Counted from the stretch's first letter, positions 19,611 to 31,557 are shown. The stretch: 64,000 nucleotides of DNA from Carposina sasakii (GCA_014607495.2 CP053160.1:6944001-7008000); one strand, 5' to 3'. Program-made: numbers and translations. The notes: generated by a model not told the origin, from the sequence alone.

Positions 19611-19618
19611 CGAGTATA

Positions 19619-19832
19619 AATGCACATAGACGCGCGTAGCAGGATTTTTTCACGAAAAATAATTAATATCTGTCTATAAAAAAACTAACATAAACACTAG
19701 ACACTATAAATTTCGCACGATCAAGGAATTTAAATTAAAAAAAAAAAAAAAAAAAAAATTCCCAGCATTTTTTTGGCCATAAACTTACTTTACGTACCCT
19801 TCGTTAAAGGTGGCCACAAAAAAACACCCTGT
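19619..19832 (-). mobile_element. MITE-A copy 1, second part
   Basis: This is the continuation of the MITE begun at 13151. It includes an A-run and ends GGTGGCCACAAAAAAACACCCTG next to TA. See the copies at 26373, 33468, 57631 and 62182. Confidence 0.9.
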
Positions 19833-19834
19833 AT

Positions 19835-20225
19835 AGCTGGTCCGAAATAGAGATTATTATTGTATCTCTGTTTAAATTCTCGGGACTACAGAGTCCCGGT
19901 CCATTGAGAGGCGTGCATCGGGCAGTGGCCAAGATGTAGAGGCCCTTTTTAGAGAACTTTTAATATGGTGTGGGATACACATGGCTGATACCATCGCCAA
20001 CCGCACAATATGATACACCCGGCGATGGTCCCCGCCATGTGCAAGACTATTGGAGTGCAGATCTATGTCATGCGATGGAAACAAAGGTCATGGGCTATGG
20101 GGCTGAATGTTGGGTGGGGTTGGGTAACTGGGCTATTGAAGGAGACTAACGGACGCCTGCCATTACAACCAAGTCTCATAAATGTTTGATAGCAGGCGGT
20201 GACTCGCCAACTCATTTCATGGGCT
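19835..20225. other. Unassigned 390 bp
   Basis: It has moderate GC and short frames on both strands, but no domain or repeat family that I recognise. A short inverted word CTCGGGACT/AGAGTCCCG lies near 19880. Confidence 0.3.
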
Positions 20226-20513
20226 TCATATATAAAAAATCCGTGTCACTGTGTATGTTCCGAATAAACTCAAAAACGAGTCAACTGATATTCATGAAAA
20301 TTGGCATATATATGTAATTTGGCCCAACTTAGATGATAGGATAGTTATTATTTAAATTAATGGTCTTAATAACTAATAATTAATAAAAAACTGATCATCA
20401 ACGTTGGTTGTTGTTATTAATCGTACGTTCCATAAGTCTGCAACAGATGGCGCCTTCTGAATTCTTCTGTCTTTTCTGCAGTCCACGCGGACGGAGTCGC
20501 GGGCGTCCGCTAG
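20226..20513 (+). mobile_element. Non-autonomous Helitron
   Basis: It starts TC-ATATATAAAAAATCCG and ends with a GCGGACG...CGTCCGC hairpin directly before CTAG, inserted before T. This is the canonical Helitron end structure. The 288 bp have no coding frame. The 3' end is shared with the copies at 53785-54123 and 58271-58472. Confidence 0.75.
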
Positions 20514-20519
20514 TAATAT

Positions 20520-20850
20520 TATAGAATTCTAGACCACCTGACATCTAAGTGCTTGTTTTTTTTCTTTTCAGTTTTTTTTTTATTATGACGTCTGTACATT
20601 ATTTGTTTCTCTTTTTTAAACAGTCGGGTTTTTGGATTTTTTAAATAATGTTTTTTATTTTATATTATAAATTAACCATACGGCACATACTATATAGGAA
20701 TATTCAATACAATAATTGATAATATTTCAACAAGGGTTTGTTTTTATATGCCTCATGTCTGTACATTATTTGGTTCTTTTTTTAAGCAGTCGGGTTTTTG
20801 GATTTTTTAAATAATGTTTTTTATTTTATACTTTTTTATTATGAGTACCT
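20520..20850 (+). repeat. Two adjacent copies of the AAGCAGTCGGGTTTT repeat
   Basis: 20520-20660 matches 6067-6180. 20750-20845 repeats its 3' half, including GTACATTATTTGGTTC and the following TTTTTTAAATAATGTTTTTTATTTTATA. This is a partial tandem duplication, or two insertions of the same family. Confidence 0.65.
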
Positions 20851-21350
20851 AGTTACAAAAAGGTACCTACGCTTCAAGAAACATGCTCAACATGCTCGGC
20901 AGCAAAAAATTTTCGTCTTACTGCTGTCTAAAAATTTATATGTGAGAATGGTTGATACGCAACTTTCAATCGATATAGATCCTAAACGGTTGGTCGGATC
21001 GAAAAATGTTGAGAGAAACCTAAAAATGATTTTTAAATACCTATTCAACGATACCCCACTCGATATAGTTTGTCGACTTTATTTTTTTTCATTTTCACAA
21101 AATGGCGTCCAGTAGTCGCCATATTGGATTTTCACTAACGTCATGTCTTTAGTGACACTCGCCGGACTAAGAGGAATCGATTAACGTATGAATCATAAAA
21201 ATCGGCCAAGGCGTTTGGTCTGTGTAGTGCTTCAAAGGAACATACAACCATACATACCTACATAGGCTGTTAAACACAATACCACTCCTTTGCTTCGCGC
21301 AGTCGGGTAAAAATTTAAATAGCTTTGTGAATTCTAATTATTTACTTACT
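20851..21350. other. Unassigned 500 bp
   Basis: A 105-codon frame starts within the repeat and contains no recognisable domain. Words such as CGGTTGGTCGGATCG and CTTCGCGCAGTCGGGT look repeat-derived. No gene is called. Confidence 0.3.
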
Positions 21351-21480
21351 AGTGGACGCCCGCGACTCCGTCCCCGTGGACTGCAGAATATTTTTCCTGG
21401 AAAAAAAAAATTATATCGGTTCAGTAGTTTTGGTGTGATAGCCGGACAGACAGACAGGAGTTACTTTCGCAGTAAGGATA
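21351..21480 (-). mobile_element. Helitron 3'-end fragment
   Basis: CTAGTGGACGCCCGCGACTCCG on plus is the complement of the Helitron 3' hairpin and CTAG. It is followed by CGGTTCAGTAGTTTTGG and a (CAGA)n tract, as in related short Helitrons. The 5' end is not clear. Confidence 0.55.
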
Positions 21481-21959
21481 AGTAGCGGAAAGTAGTACGA
21501 GATGATCCTCTTAAGCGGAAACCGCTGTAAAAGTATTCAAGTGAAACCGAAAATAAAGGCGATTACTACAAGTATATTTAGGTATCTATCTTACTTTCCT
21601 CATACTCAATACCAGAATTAAATTGAGATTTCCGACCCATCTCTACTCAAGCGCGCAAAGTGTGGCCAGCTACACGAACTTTGTCGCGATAAAACCCTTT
21701 GATGTGCGGCAATTTACCGAAATTGGCGCGAAGTACATTTTGTGTCACGAAGATGATTCGCCACAGGACGAACTCTTTGGCCAGACGTGTCGCGATAATG
21801 TGGCCGGAGCATAAGCAAATATTTTTATGAAGAAAAAGGTTGTTTATACATCTTACTCATATTAAGTTTTTGGTTAACAAAGACAATAAAATTAACAAAA
21901 TCAATAGTCAGGTGACTTTGACAGTTATATAAATTAAAATTAAAATCAACAGTAGCAAA

Positions 21960-22140
21960 CAATCGCGGGGTGCTGGCCGAGTAGAGTTTGTACCACCCCA
22001 TGCCTGCCTGTGGAATATCGTACGAGGCGATTAAGGGTTTCCGGGAGGTGGGCAGCAGCGCCTCCCGTGCTGACGACATAATCCAAAAATCACACTGCGG
22101 TTACCAACTTGCCTGCCCAGCGTGGTGACTATGGGCAAAA
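21960..22140 (-). repeat. LINE 3'-end fragment, second copy
   Basis: It is the inverse complement of positions 1-200 (shared CCGGGAGGTGGGCAGCAGCG and CCAGCGTGGTGACTATGGG). The adjacent CCTGGGGTAGGCCAATATC and GCAGTGGACTGCAATAGGCTG are typical of lepidopteran LINE tails. Confidence 0.6.
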
Positions 22141-22462
22141 ACCCCCCTATTGCCTTGTGGCGTGCCCTGGGGTAGGCCAATATCTAGCAGTGGACTGCAA
22201 TAGGCTGAAGATACCCCTTGTTATAGCTTGAAATTTTTTTTGTGCACTCAGTGTCAACTTCTTCAGACTCAGACGTGTTATATGACGTTTTCTTTCTTTT
22301 ATTTAACTTGCCTTTACCCACTTACCTTTAACCTTTCTGTGTTTTTTGGTGCAGTCTTTTTCTTATTTTCGTTATTCTGAATTTTTTATTCCCCTTTTCT
22401 GTTCTTTTGCAATTTTCTTCCTCTAAAAAATATCGAACTTAAAATTGCACACACAACATAAT

Positions 22463-22506
22463 CTATATGTACGAAATGATCCCCGGGGATCATCTCGTAC
22501 ATATAG
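22463..22506. repeat. 44-bp palindrome built from two terminal repeats
   Basis: CTATATGTACGAAATGATCC is followed directly by the complement with a single mismatch. The half-site matches the terminal repeat GTACGAGATGATCC of the surrounding transposon. It looks like an element deleted down to its two ends. Confidence 0.75.
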
Positions 22507-22850
22507 AAAGGAATCTTCTTGACTCAAGTCCCTCTTTTTATTTGTTAACATAGCCTACATTCACGCGGCTATGTTCACGTGGCCCAAATACTAAAATTAA
22601 GCATATTAGCAAAATTACATTAAATAGTGTTTTTAATAAAAGTAACATAAGCTCAAAGTCATGCTTACCTTAGAGCAGCCCTACCTAATTTTTATTTTTT
22701 CTTGTCATAATTGATGTATCGCCCACGCCGCCATTACGATTTGACTGAGGCGGTGGGGTGTCCGGATGTATGAATTACCAGTGAAATCGGTGAGTGGTTT
22801 CGGCACTATCGCAAAGGATCATCTTACCCCAAGGGATCAACTCGTACTAC

Positions 22851-24041
22851 TATCTCCTACTTATCTATTTAGTTTCCTACTTATACTTTCTTACCAGGAA
22901 ACTTAGTAAGATTGAGAATGGCCATTATTCAGTCAGTAGGTAGGTATCTTATACTTTTCACCCTAAGTAATCCTTACCCTAAGTATTTGCCTAAATTGCA
23001 GTGTACTTAGATCTAGTCTACCTATCTAGCTAACTAGCATAGTTCATAAGCATTTCTATCTACCTAATAGCAGAGAAAACACTTAACACAGATATAAAAG
23101 TGCATAGTACTCGTACCTACTGTACTAATTCAAGCGGAACCTAGTTAAACAATCAGCTCGTGCTCTTTCTTCACTTTGAATTTCCTCCAAGATTTTATCA
23201 AGGAAAATCTATTTCTAGACACCCTAAAGGCTCCATTAGAGACAGTGGAATTGCAGGCAGGCGGCCGCGGGGGGAGCCACAAACAATCGACGGATATTGA
23301 ACGGCCATGCGTTCGGAAATGCATCCCTCGACCGTCCGATGCAATGAACTTATTACTGGTAGAATACGCAGAAGTTGAAAACGTGGCTATATCGTCAACC
23401 TTTCGTGAACATCTGTGTAAAAAACGTATCTATCGAATTGCAAAATGATTTCGATTTTGTTTTACCAATAATTTGGTAGGTGCCTAAAGTCTATTTCATG
23501 CAATCATAGAATGAATTCCACTGCATGATTCCGAAACTAACATTTTCTTATAAATGAGTTAGGTACCCAATTAAATGTAGTCTAGCGCAATCATTCAAAT
23601 GAACTATTTTGGTGGAACACTCTACAACCTTCTGTAGTTAAATGTTTAATTATAGTAATTGTAATAAAAATATCCAATTAATTTTATTTAAAATAATGGG
23701 TTAGTTTAACACTACCTATCTACTTACTTGAGTAGTTCGGCGTTTTTGTTAGTACGTCAGTGTATCCGTGCGGTGACTCGGAACGTTCACGTCTCATTGC
23801 TTAGGCGGGAAACAGTCGGATAGTGGAAACCAGGGTGCGAAGATATGACTACATACCCAGTAATGCTGCCCCCATTTTCATCTCGTTGGTATTCAAATGA
23901 TAATTCGATTTAAAGGGATTCTAGGTCTTCGAGAAAATAGACATTTATGACGAAGACATTGTAGTTGTGGGTATAAAGTAGAAGCTGTAAAATACTCATA
24001 AACTCATAAAGTGTAACTTCAAATTGTGTTTTATTTTACAA
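22851..24041. other. Unassigned 1.2 kb
   Basis: It is AT-rich with one 90-codon frame (23176-23448, plus) that includes a GC-rich stretch GGCAGGCGGCCGCGGGG. I recognise no domain in it and do not call it a gene. No repeat shared with the rest of the window was noticed. Confidence 0.3.
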
Positions 24042-24224
24042 CTAGTGGACGCCCGAAACTCCGTCCGCGTGGACTACAGAAAAAAACAAAATATCGAAAT
24101 TATCCGGGATAAAAAGTAGACCTGTCACAATATATTCCTGAAAACTGCATCGAAATCGGTTCAGCCGTTTCTGAGATTAGCGTGCGCAAACATCGATCCG
24201 TTACAATTTTATTATATGTATAGA
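24042..24224 (-). mobile_element. Short Helitron
   Basis: On the minus strand it starts TCTATACATATAATAAAATTG, contains AACGGCTGAACCGATTTCGATGC-like sequence, and ends in the GGACG..hairpin plus CTAG. It is the same family as 58271-58472, here in opposite orientation. Confidence 0.85.
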
Positions 24225-24230
24225 TAGAAG

Positions 24231-25143
24231 ATCAAGTTACTTATATACTATGCAAGTGAGCTACGAATTGATGTGTAAATGGGCGCATGATGCTGGTCTG
24301 ACTATTAATCCACAAAAAACAAAAATAATGCATGTACGCTCAGCACATATTAAAGCAGCAACAATCCCCAGAATCATAGCCCATGAATACCAATGCCTGC
24401 ATTTAAACAACAAACCATGTAAATGCTCACCATTAGAACTAGTTAAGACACATAAATACCTTGGCCTTATCTTGGACGACAGATTCAACTGGTGTGCACA
24501 CATACAACATATTAGTAACAAATTAAGATCATTAATAAGTCAATTTCATATACTTAAATATAAAGTACCACCTAAAATTCTAAGACTGTTGTACCTAGCA
24601 CTGGCTGATTCTGTCATCAGCTATGGTATAAGTAGCTATGGTAGAACTTACAAAACGTATATTGAAGATATTCGAAAACTACAAATTAGTTTACTTAAAA
24701 TTATTGCGCAAAAAAAATATAGAGATAAATTTAAAAATGAAAATTATGAGGGACTATTCTCCCATTGCAACGTTATGAATATCTTCAATAAAATCAAATT
24801 TGCAATTTTAAGTGAGGAATATCCTAATTTAAATTGTCTAGAATTAAAAGTTAGAACAACTTGTATGAGAACGCTGACCTATACAAAAACATTTAGCCTG
24901 CCAGAATATAACAATGTATATGGTACACGCACATGGGAGTATATGCTACCGGATATAATTAACGAAATGCCTGCCGAACTAATTAGAGACTTTGTACAGT
25001 CGCCTAGAAAAAACTTACATTTAATGAAAAAGTATTATGTAAACGGAACGATCTCGCCACTCCAGACAGACCAATAAGGACTACGTGAGTGGCAAATTGT
25101 AGTATTAATGTACTAATGAAAATGTTAAATAAATTTAAAAAAA
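24231..25143 (+). pseudogene. 5'-truncated LINE with RT C-terminal domain
   Basis: A 275-codon frame (24250-25077) carries the end of a non-LTR reverse transcriptase: CKWAHDAGLTINPQKTKIMH, the YLGLILDDRFNW motif and the thumb LRLLYLALADSVISYG. A short Cys-containing tail and an AATAAA-A-rich end (to about 25143) follow. The catalytic YxDD part is missing, so it is a dead 5' truncation. It begins only a few bases after the Helitron end at 24224. The clade is uncertain, in the Jockey/CR1 range. Confidence 0.8.
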
Positions 25144-26297
25144 AAGTACAATAGATTCTGAGAATCAAATATCAAATGAACATTTGAATGCTTACCTACA
25201 TCTGTCTTGTTTGATTTTATTACTGTGGATTGAACCACGATTCTAAAGTTATATCTATGTTATTAAAAAATAATTTGGGCATTGTCATCACCCAAATTAT
25301 AGGTACACAGATTTACCACACATTTTGCTGTCAAATGTCATGATTAAACAGTGTCTAACTTTCCACGCGGTTTTGTTTTATTTCCTAAGTCCGTGGTAGA
25401 CAGGCTTTAGCGCGTTACATAGCCCTTCGTAACCAATGTAACTATTACTCATTGCTGGCGCAAAGCCAATGTTACAATGTTAAAGCCTGATACCCGCATC
25501 ATGGAAATATTATATCGGCAGGCTTCGCTTGGAAAAAAACGTTTGTATGATGGTTAGCAGTATTTCCAAATGTGTGGAGTGCGAGATCAGAAAAAAAATG
25601 TGGTTTAAATAAGGACGTTCTGACGAAGATTGGGAAGAGCTTTTGGCATGTGGGAAAGATTAATGACAGTCAACATAGAAAATGAACAACAGAAGATAGT
25701 GGATTGCAATTTGTAAACTTTGCTTAATAATAATAAATAAATAAAATAATAAGGGTTGAAAGGGGAAGACCTGCATACTTTTACCGATTAAATTAGATAA
25801 ATTCTAGATAGTAGTCAGGTGCTATACCGCAATTGTTATTTTTGGAATTGCTTTCCATACATTTTTATATTTAAGAAACCTTGTGTAATATAGGTAAAGC
25901 AATCCAATAAAAACTTTGCCTCAAAACTAAATTTTCCTCAAAGGTAGAATCCGCAAATTATACAGCCTTATTAACCTATTACCAATTCAAGCACTGAACT
26001 AGTGAACTGCAGTGGAATGCAAAATTCTGTTTGATAAATTAATAGTCATTAATAATTCGTATAAGTGGTATAATTACTGGCTGGTAGCAATTAGAGAGAG
26101 AGAAGAGCTTGCGAGCGCCTGGCGTGCCTCCAATGCTCCTTAGCACGCCCGAAATCTGGCTGGATGGGGGAGTATTGCCAAAGACCAGTAGACTGTACAG
26201 TTTTTTATCAGCTGCTTCCCCTGATACGCAAATCAGTATGTAGTGGTAGTAGTAATACGCGAGTCCGTTTCATAGAATAATTCCTATGCCTGGCTAA
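25144..26297. other. Unassigned 1.15 kb
   Basis: No gene. A 10-bp perfect hairpin ATAATTTGGG/CCCAAATTAT lies at 25270-25300, and a short GA run (GAGAGAGAG) lies near 26094. The remainder looks like decayed repeat. Confidence 0.3.
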
Positions 26298-26814
26298 CTA
26301 GCATGACCTGCGAAATACGATATGATAAACCGATTTTAACATAACATTTAGCCTGTCAAAATACGATAAATACAGGGTGTTTTTTTGTGGCCACCTTTAA
26401 CGAAGGGTACGTATTCTATACATGAAATAAAGTAACTTTATGCAAAAAAAATGCTGGAAAAAAAAAAATTAAAAAAAAAAAAAAAAAAATTAAATTCCTT
26501 GATCGTGCGAAATTTATAGTGTCTAGTGTTTATGTTAGTTTTTTTATAGACAGATAATCATTATTTTTCGTGAAAAAATCCTGCTACGCGCATCTATGTG
26601 CATTTATGCAGAAAAACGCAGTCTATTTACTCAACTTTGGACCCTAATATTTTGGAAACCAGACACTTCCCAGGTATGCTTCCATGGAGAAAAATGATCG
26701 TGATGATGAGGAGATTCCGTAGTTTTCGGGAACGTTGACGACCAAAAATCATCCTGTATAGAGACGATACGATATCGTACGATGCGATATCCACGATGCG
26801 TGGTTATGCTAGGG
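26298..26814. mobile_element. MITE-B, split by a MITE-A
   Basis: The left part (TAGCATGACCTGCG...ATACGATAAA) and right part (AGAGACGATACGATATCG...GTGGTTATGCTA) together match the uninterrupted copy at 61983-62105. The MITE-A at 26373-26756 lies between them, flanked by TA. Confidence 0.8.
26373..26756 (+). mobile_element. MITE-A copy 2
   Basis: 384 bp from CAGGGTGTTTTTTTGTGG to AAAAATCATCCTG with TA on both sides. The TIR and TA target duplication are those of Tc1/mariner-type elements. A long A-run near 26470 varies in length among copies. No coding frame is conserved. Confidence 0.9.
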
Positions 26815-28390
26815 GGCCTGATTTCAGAACTAAAATTTTACATATGCAGTTTTCGTAACACCGATAATGTAGTCAGTAGTCACTTACACAAAAAATAACT
26901 AGTGCCAACATTCAAAAGAACAATTTGGTGAAATGAACTCTAAACTGTACCTTTGGTCGACTGGGTTATGATGGTTTCATGACAATTGGTTAAAGCCTTT
27001 GAAATAATTAGTTAACTACAAGTTAAAATTGGGTGGAGTTAAGAATGGAAAATACTTTTTTGTACAGGAAAGGGTGCTAGATTTACTAACAGTGATATAA
27101 TCTACTTAGAGCACATGCACAAAAAGCACCTGGCGTAATTCACGAATAGCCTCTATCGATATATTTGACAGGAGCTGTTAGTGGATTAAGATATTACATT
27201 TTCGTCATGGATAGCACTACAATATCGGTTTGTATTATATTCGTCCTGTCTAAGAAAAACGTTACTATAGCTAACGTTTTTCTTGTTATATTGGAACTCA
27301 CGAACAACACCTGCCAAAAGTAATCCAGATATTGGTGGAAACAAAACTTGGCCGTTCCACATCCATATAAATGTTCGGATTCAACTGTGCGCGAATTGAG
27401 TCAAAAAAGGAAGCCACGTACCTCTATGCCTTGTTCAATATTTGAAATAATCATGTCCATTCTTGGCCAATGGAAATCCATAAAAAAAGCTAAACAAATG
27501 TTCGATTTGCATTTGATTCAAGATCTCGATTGCAACGGCTACCGTTAGAGCAAGTTAGTAGTTTTGTAGGTTGTACCATGCGTTCTTATGGGCATTGATT
27601 GACGCCACCATGTTCAATCTGGCGTAGCTCCAGCCGTAGCAGTTCGTAGCAGCTACACTTGAAGTTCGTAGCAAAGTTACGTTTCTTTATTCTACGAGAT
27701 GCTACTGCGAGTAGGATTAGAAATTGGATTAAAAATTATTATGTACGTCTTTTTATTGAGTTTAATAACAATAACATAGATGACAATAAAATTAAGTCAT
27801 TATAGAGATTATGTTAAGTCTTCTTAGGTATATTTACTAACACCTGCACGTCAGTGTCAGACTTAAGTTGAGCACTCCTGAATACCTAAGCGTGAACAAA
27901 TCACAATGCAAACAAGGGACATCCGTAAACCGATTTTGTACCTAATGTGTCCCTTACACCAAATAATGTTCGGTGGCACGAGGTCGAGGGGCTGGCGGGG
28001 GTCCAAGCCGACTGTTTGCACTGCAGGCTTCATGCTGGCACATCAAGGATAGTAGAGCATACAACTAGTTAGCTTTCTAAATGTTAAGTAAATAAATGTT
28101 TCTAACAGCGCGGAAAAAATTCTCAAAGTAGGATTATATCCATTGTGGAAGCGGATTGCTGCTCTATCTGCTTATAGCGGTGTCTCGCTTTTACAAAATC
28201 ATAATCATACATCTATAAATAGATAGATAGAATACTCTATTGTAATACAAAATTTTCATACGACATACATAGAATTCTATACCAGCTAACCTGGTCCTAT
28301 ACGCACTTTACATTACTAACTAGCTCTAAGCACTATTAAGCCCTAAACAGATAGGGCCTAAATAATAAAAAAACATGTATTAGCTAAACA
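26815..28390. other. Unassigned 1.6 kb with a hairpin
   Basis: A perfect 13-bp stem AAGAAAAACGTTA (27252-27264) pairs with 27272-27284 around CTATAGC. 28085-28190 is a dispersed repeat shared with 58630-58735. A 66-codon frame at 27348-27548 is not recognised. No gene is called. Confidence 0.35.
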
Positions 28391-28816
28391 ATGTTTAATT
28401 TTGATAGTAATACTTATATTCTATTATTCTATATTATTCTACCAGCTATGACTTACGGAGCCGAGACGTGGAACCTGACGGTGGGGCTGGCTCACCGATT
28501 GCATGTCACTCAGAGAGCTATGGAAAGGTCAATGCTCGGAATCTCGCTAATGGACAAAGTCCGAAACGAGATTATCCGACAGAAGACCAAAGTGACAGAC
28601 ATAGTCTCGAAATGTAGCAGACTGAAGTGGCACGTCTGTCGTAGAACCGATGGACGGTGGAGTAAACGGGTTCTCGAATGGAGACCGCGCCTCGGCAAGC
28701 GTAGCGGTCGGCGCCCTCCGGCCATATGGACTGATGACTTAAAGAGGACGGCTGGTAGTGACTGGATGGCAAAAACGGGACATCGAGTCATGTGGCGTGC
28801 ACTGGGGGAGGCCTAA
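28391..28816 (+). pseudogene. RTE-like LINE, RT C-terminal remnant
   Basis: The frame reads AMTYGAETWNLTVGLAHRL, then MERSMLGISLMDKVRNEIIR, TKVTDIVSKCSRLKWH, RRVLEWRPRLGKRS-like sequence and WRALGEA. This is the usual tail of lepidopteran RTE-type endonuclease/reverse transcriptases. The 5' portion, with endonuclease and the catalytic RT core, is absent. Confidence 0.85.
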
Positions 28817-28879
28817 GTCCAGCATATTCTATATATTTTGCTGTCAAGTGTAGTGTTTAATGGGTATAGGTATAAATGT

Positions 28880-29025
28880 TGTCGGTTTCATAAAATAGTT
28901 CCTATGCCTGATTTCGGAATGAATAAATTTTTGTATGCAGTGAAACAGAAAATGTGGTCACTGCTCATACACTATCGCCATCCTACATTGGAACTAGGTT
29001 GAAACGCACTCTAGCACCGTGTCTA
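28880..29025 (+). repeat. Fragment related to the P450 intron MITE
   Basis: GAAACAGAAAATGTGGTCA, TCGCCATC, GGAACTA and AACGCACTCTAGCACC align in order with 2186-2310. The end repeats are not found here, so this is a partial copy. Confidence 0.55.
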
Positions 29026-31555
29026 CTTACTGATAGACTACTTCTCCCTGAAGACTATGCATCAAGTCAGAACTACTGTCAGTACTGGAATATTGTTGTT
29101 TAGAACCAGACTCAAACTTGCAAGACGTAATATATTGCTGGCTATGTAAATTCAACTGTTTAGTGGATTTGTAATAAAGTGTCGAAGAGACGTGCAAAAT
29201 AGTCTTCATAAATATAACAGACCAAGTAGAAATAAACCTAGCATCTATTCAATAAAATTCTTCAATTGTAGTTGTTCATGCTAAGCGTGGTTGTAAGGAT
29301 CTCTATCGTGATCTTCTACTCTATCGCAGCTCTAACTCTATTTTGGAAACGCAACCATATGAATATGTAAGTATGTATGTTTGTATTTATACTCAAGGGT
29401 TTAGGTTACTTGTTGCATATGAATTTTTACATACATACATACATATAATCACGCCTTTATCCCTTACGGGATAGGCAGAGCACCAAGAGCCGATAGAAAC
29501 ACATGGTGCCACATTTGACCAATTTTGAGAGTATAGTTGAGATGTAAAAGTTCGAAATTATGAATTTATGAAGTTATGAATTTTTTAATAATACAAATTT
29601 ATAAAAACGATGCACTGTACGTACCTACATACAAATCGTCGCTTTACATACTTATCAAAAGAATACAGGTATAAGTTTTCTATAGAAGATCTCTCAAGTA
29701 AATATAGAAAAAGACACAATAGGAAAAGACTAAGACGACAAGTACACAAAGGTTTAGTTGTAAGCTGCGTCTATCCAGAGAGTGTAGGTAGTATCTACCT
29801 GCAGACAAAGTGCAATGCCTAGACTTTTTATAGAAATCTAAAATCTCCCTTGTGACTGTCGAGAAAATACCACGTTCAATAGGAATATTGACGGAGTCTC
29901 TAAAGGAGATTCGAATTGTAAAATTTAATATAAAATATGTTCTACTCGTATTTTTACTAGTTATTATTGTCTCTTTAGTTTTAAAGTGAAAGAAAATCTC
30001 TGTTTAGTATAAACACGCTTTTATACATTTATCAATGTAGGTAATTTGAACTTCGACGTACAATAACGAAAATATTATGTTTTATTCTGCGCTAAACTGT
30101 TTAATCACAGACTGATTTCGAACAATTTTCTACCTGCATTTAATAACCCACAGTTATGTAGGATAGTTTCATTTCGTGGAAATATTTCAGTAGAAAAATG
30201 TCACGTTTCTTTTTCGAGGAACGAACCATGAGTGGTTCAATATTTTGCTTCATGCTTTGAGTTGGTATCTATCTACCTAGATTATAGATATCACAATTAA
30301 ATTCAAAATAATGCAATTATCTATGCCTGCAACATAAACACACAGACTTGCCCCAAACAACGATACACACGTACAGATGAAAATGTACTGCTAATTTAAT
30401 TCGACTAATTTCATGCTATAGGACATGGACTGAAGCAACATCCAAACAATATCGTTACATTAAAGCTCAAATTGCCTTGTACCTATCGTAATAGCGTAGT
30501 AGGTAAGTACCTACCTAGGCTCCGATTCTCGCGACCCTAGACATTATCTGTAAAGTCGACATAAATATATAGTGTCAGCCCTGCAGGCTGCAGGTTCCCT
30601 GCAGGTTCATAAGAGATCCCACAGCTACGCTTAGCATTGTATATAAACAAAAATCAAATATAAATATTGCGTATTATAACTACCAGTACCTATCTACCTA
30701 TTATCTCGAGTAGTCGGGTGCAGAGGTAATTACCGAGTCCTTGTGGTATTACTAATATTTATTTGATATATTTTTATGAGGTAATACCTAGCCTAGGTAC
30801 ATACCACACGAAATAAAAAGCGGGCCGGTTCCAACCGGTTGCAGTGGAAGTCATTCGAAGAGGTATATTCAGCAGTGGACTTACTATTACTCAAATAATG
30901 ATGATTAACAAATAGGAAGTATGACGAGTGACGCGAGAGTCGGTCCCCTAGTCTGTATGCGAGGTTCTCGCAACTTGAGTGGGCAACTTCGGCCACGCCG
31001 CAAAACTTCGTTTTTCATTTAATTTGTCTGAAACGAGTGCAGCTTACAATATTTTCAACACTGCAAACCCTTGGATATCCACTTCGTTATAAATATACTT
31101 TAGTTTCATAAAATAATCTATCTAAGTATTGGTTAACGATGGTTGAAGTAAACTAACTTTAAGTTTGTTCGGTTACATATAAACAGTATAAAAGTAATTT
31201 CGAAGGAAGCACACACCAGCGCACCGTGCAGGATATATGTGACCGAACATAGTTTTTTAAATAAATTAATACATATTAATTTAGCATTAAAATAAAAGTA
31301 TAATGTTTCGTATTTTATGTGTGCAGTAAATTATAATTAAAATAGATACATTATAGTATAGCAGTTTAAACTTTTACTACGGTTCTGTGACAAGGTTTTT
31401 GTAGCAAAAATATATTTTAAGCAAACGCGGTAACGACGTTTTAGAAATAATGAAATCACTACGAAAATAAGTTTTAATTTGTGAATATAAAAATGATAGA
31501 TTATATTAATGGAGAAGTGTTTTTATAAATTTATCTTAGTCAAGATATTATATAT
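29026..31555. other. Unassigned 2.5 kb
   Basis: AT-rich with no gene recognised. It contains an ATAC microsatellite near 29432-29450 and a repeat tail at 29450-29520 (CACGCCTTTATCCCTTACGGG..). Part of the GGATCATAAAGGAGATC-like dispersed repeat lies near 30600. Frames of 60-70 codons have no domain features. Confidence 0.35.
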
Positions 31556-31557
31556 TA

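Larger units (their letters stand above)
13303..19618 (-). mobile_element. DIRS-type tyrosine recombinase retrotransposon, rearranged
   Basis: The element has 161-bp inverted terminal repeats (13357-13517 and 19450-19610), a unique left extension (13303-13356), and internal complementary region halves at 13658-13740 and 16557-16606. It encodes gag (minus), RT N-half (minus), RT C-half with RNase H (plus) and a tyrosine recombinase (plus). No target duplication is present, as expected for recombinase-mediated insertion. The coding modules face opposite ways because about 2.87 kb (roughly 13741-16605) appears inverted. A TTAA-flanked element interrupts RT. Gag has a stop. The copy is therefore dead, although RNase H and recombinase are open. 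Confidence 0.88.
21492..22850. mobile_element. DNA transposon with GTAGTACGAG terminal repeats
   Basis: 17-bp inverted repeats GTAGTACGAGATGATCC (21492-21508) and the complement of GGGATCAACTCGTACTAC (22834-22850) enclose about 1.36 kb. No transposase is seen. The interior has taken a LINE fragment (21960-22140) and holds a 44-bp palindrome made of the same terminal word (22463-22506). Confidence 0.5.

Noticed and set aside
21623..21814. 63-codon plus-strand frame as a host exon
   Set aside because: No recognised domain or convincing splice sites, and it lies within a TIR element.
23176..23448. 90-codon frame as a gene
   Set aside because: No domain, no homologous repeat and no promoter signal; a chance frame in a locally GC-rich stretch.
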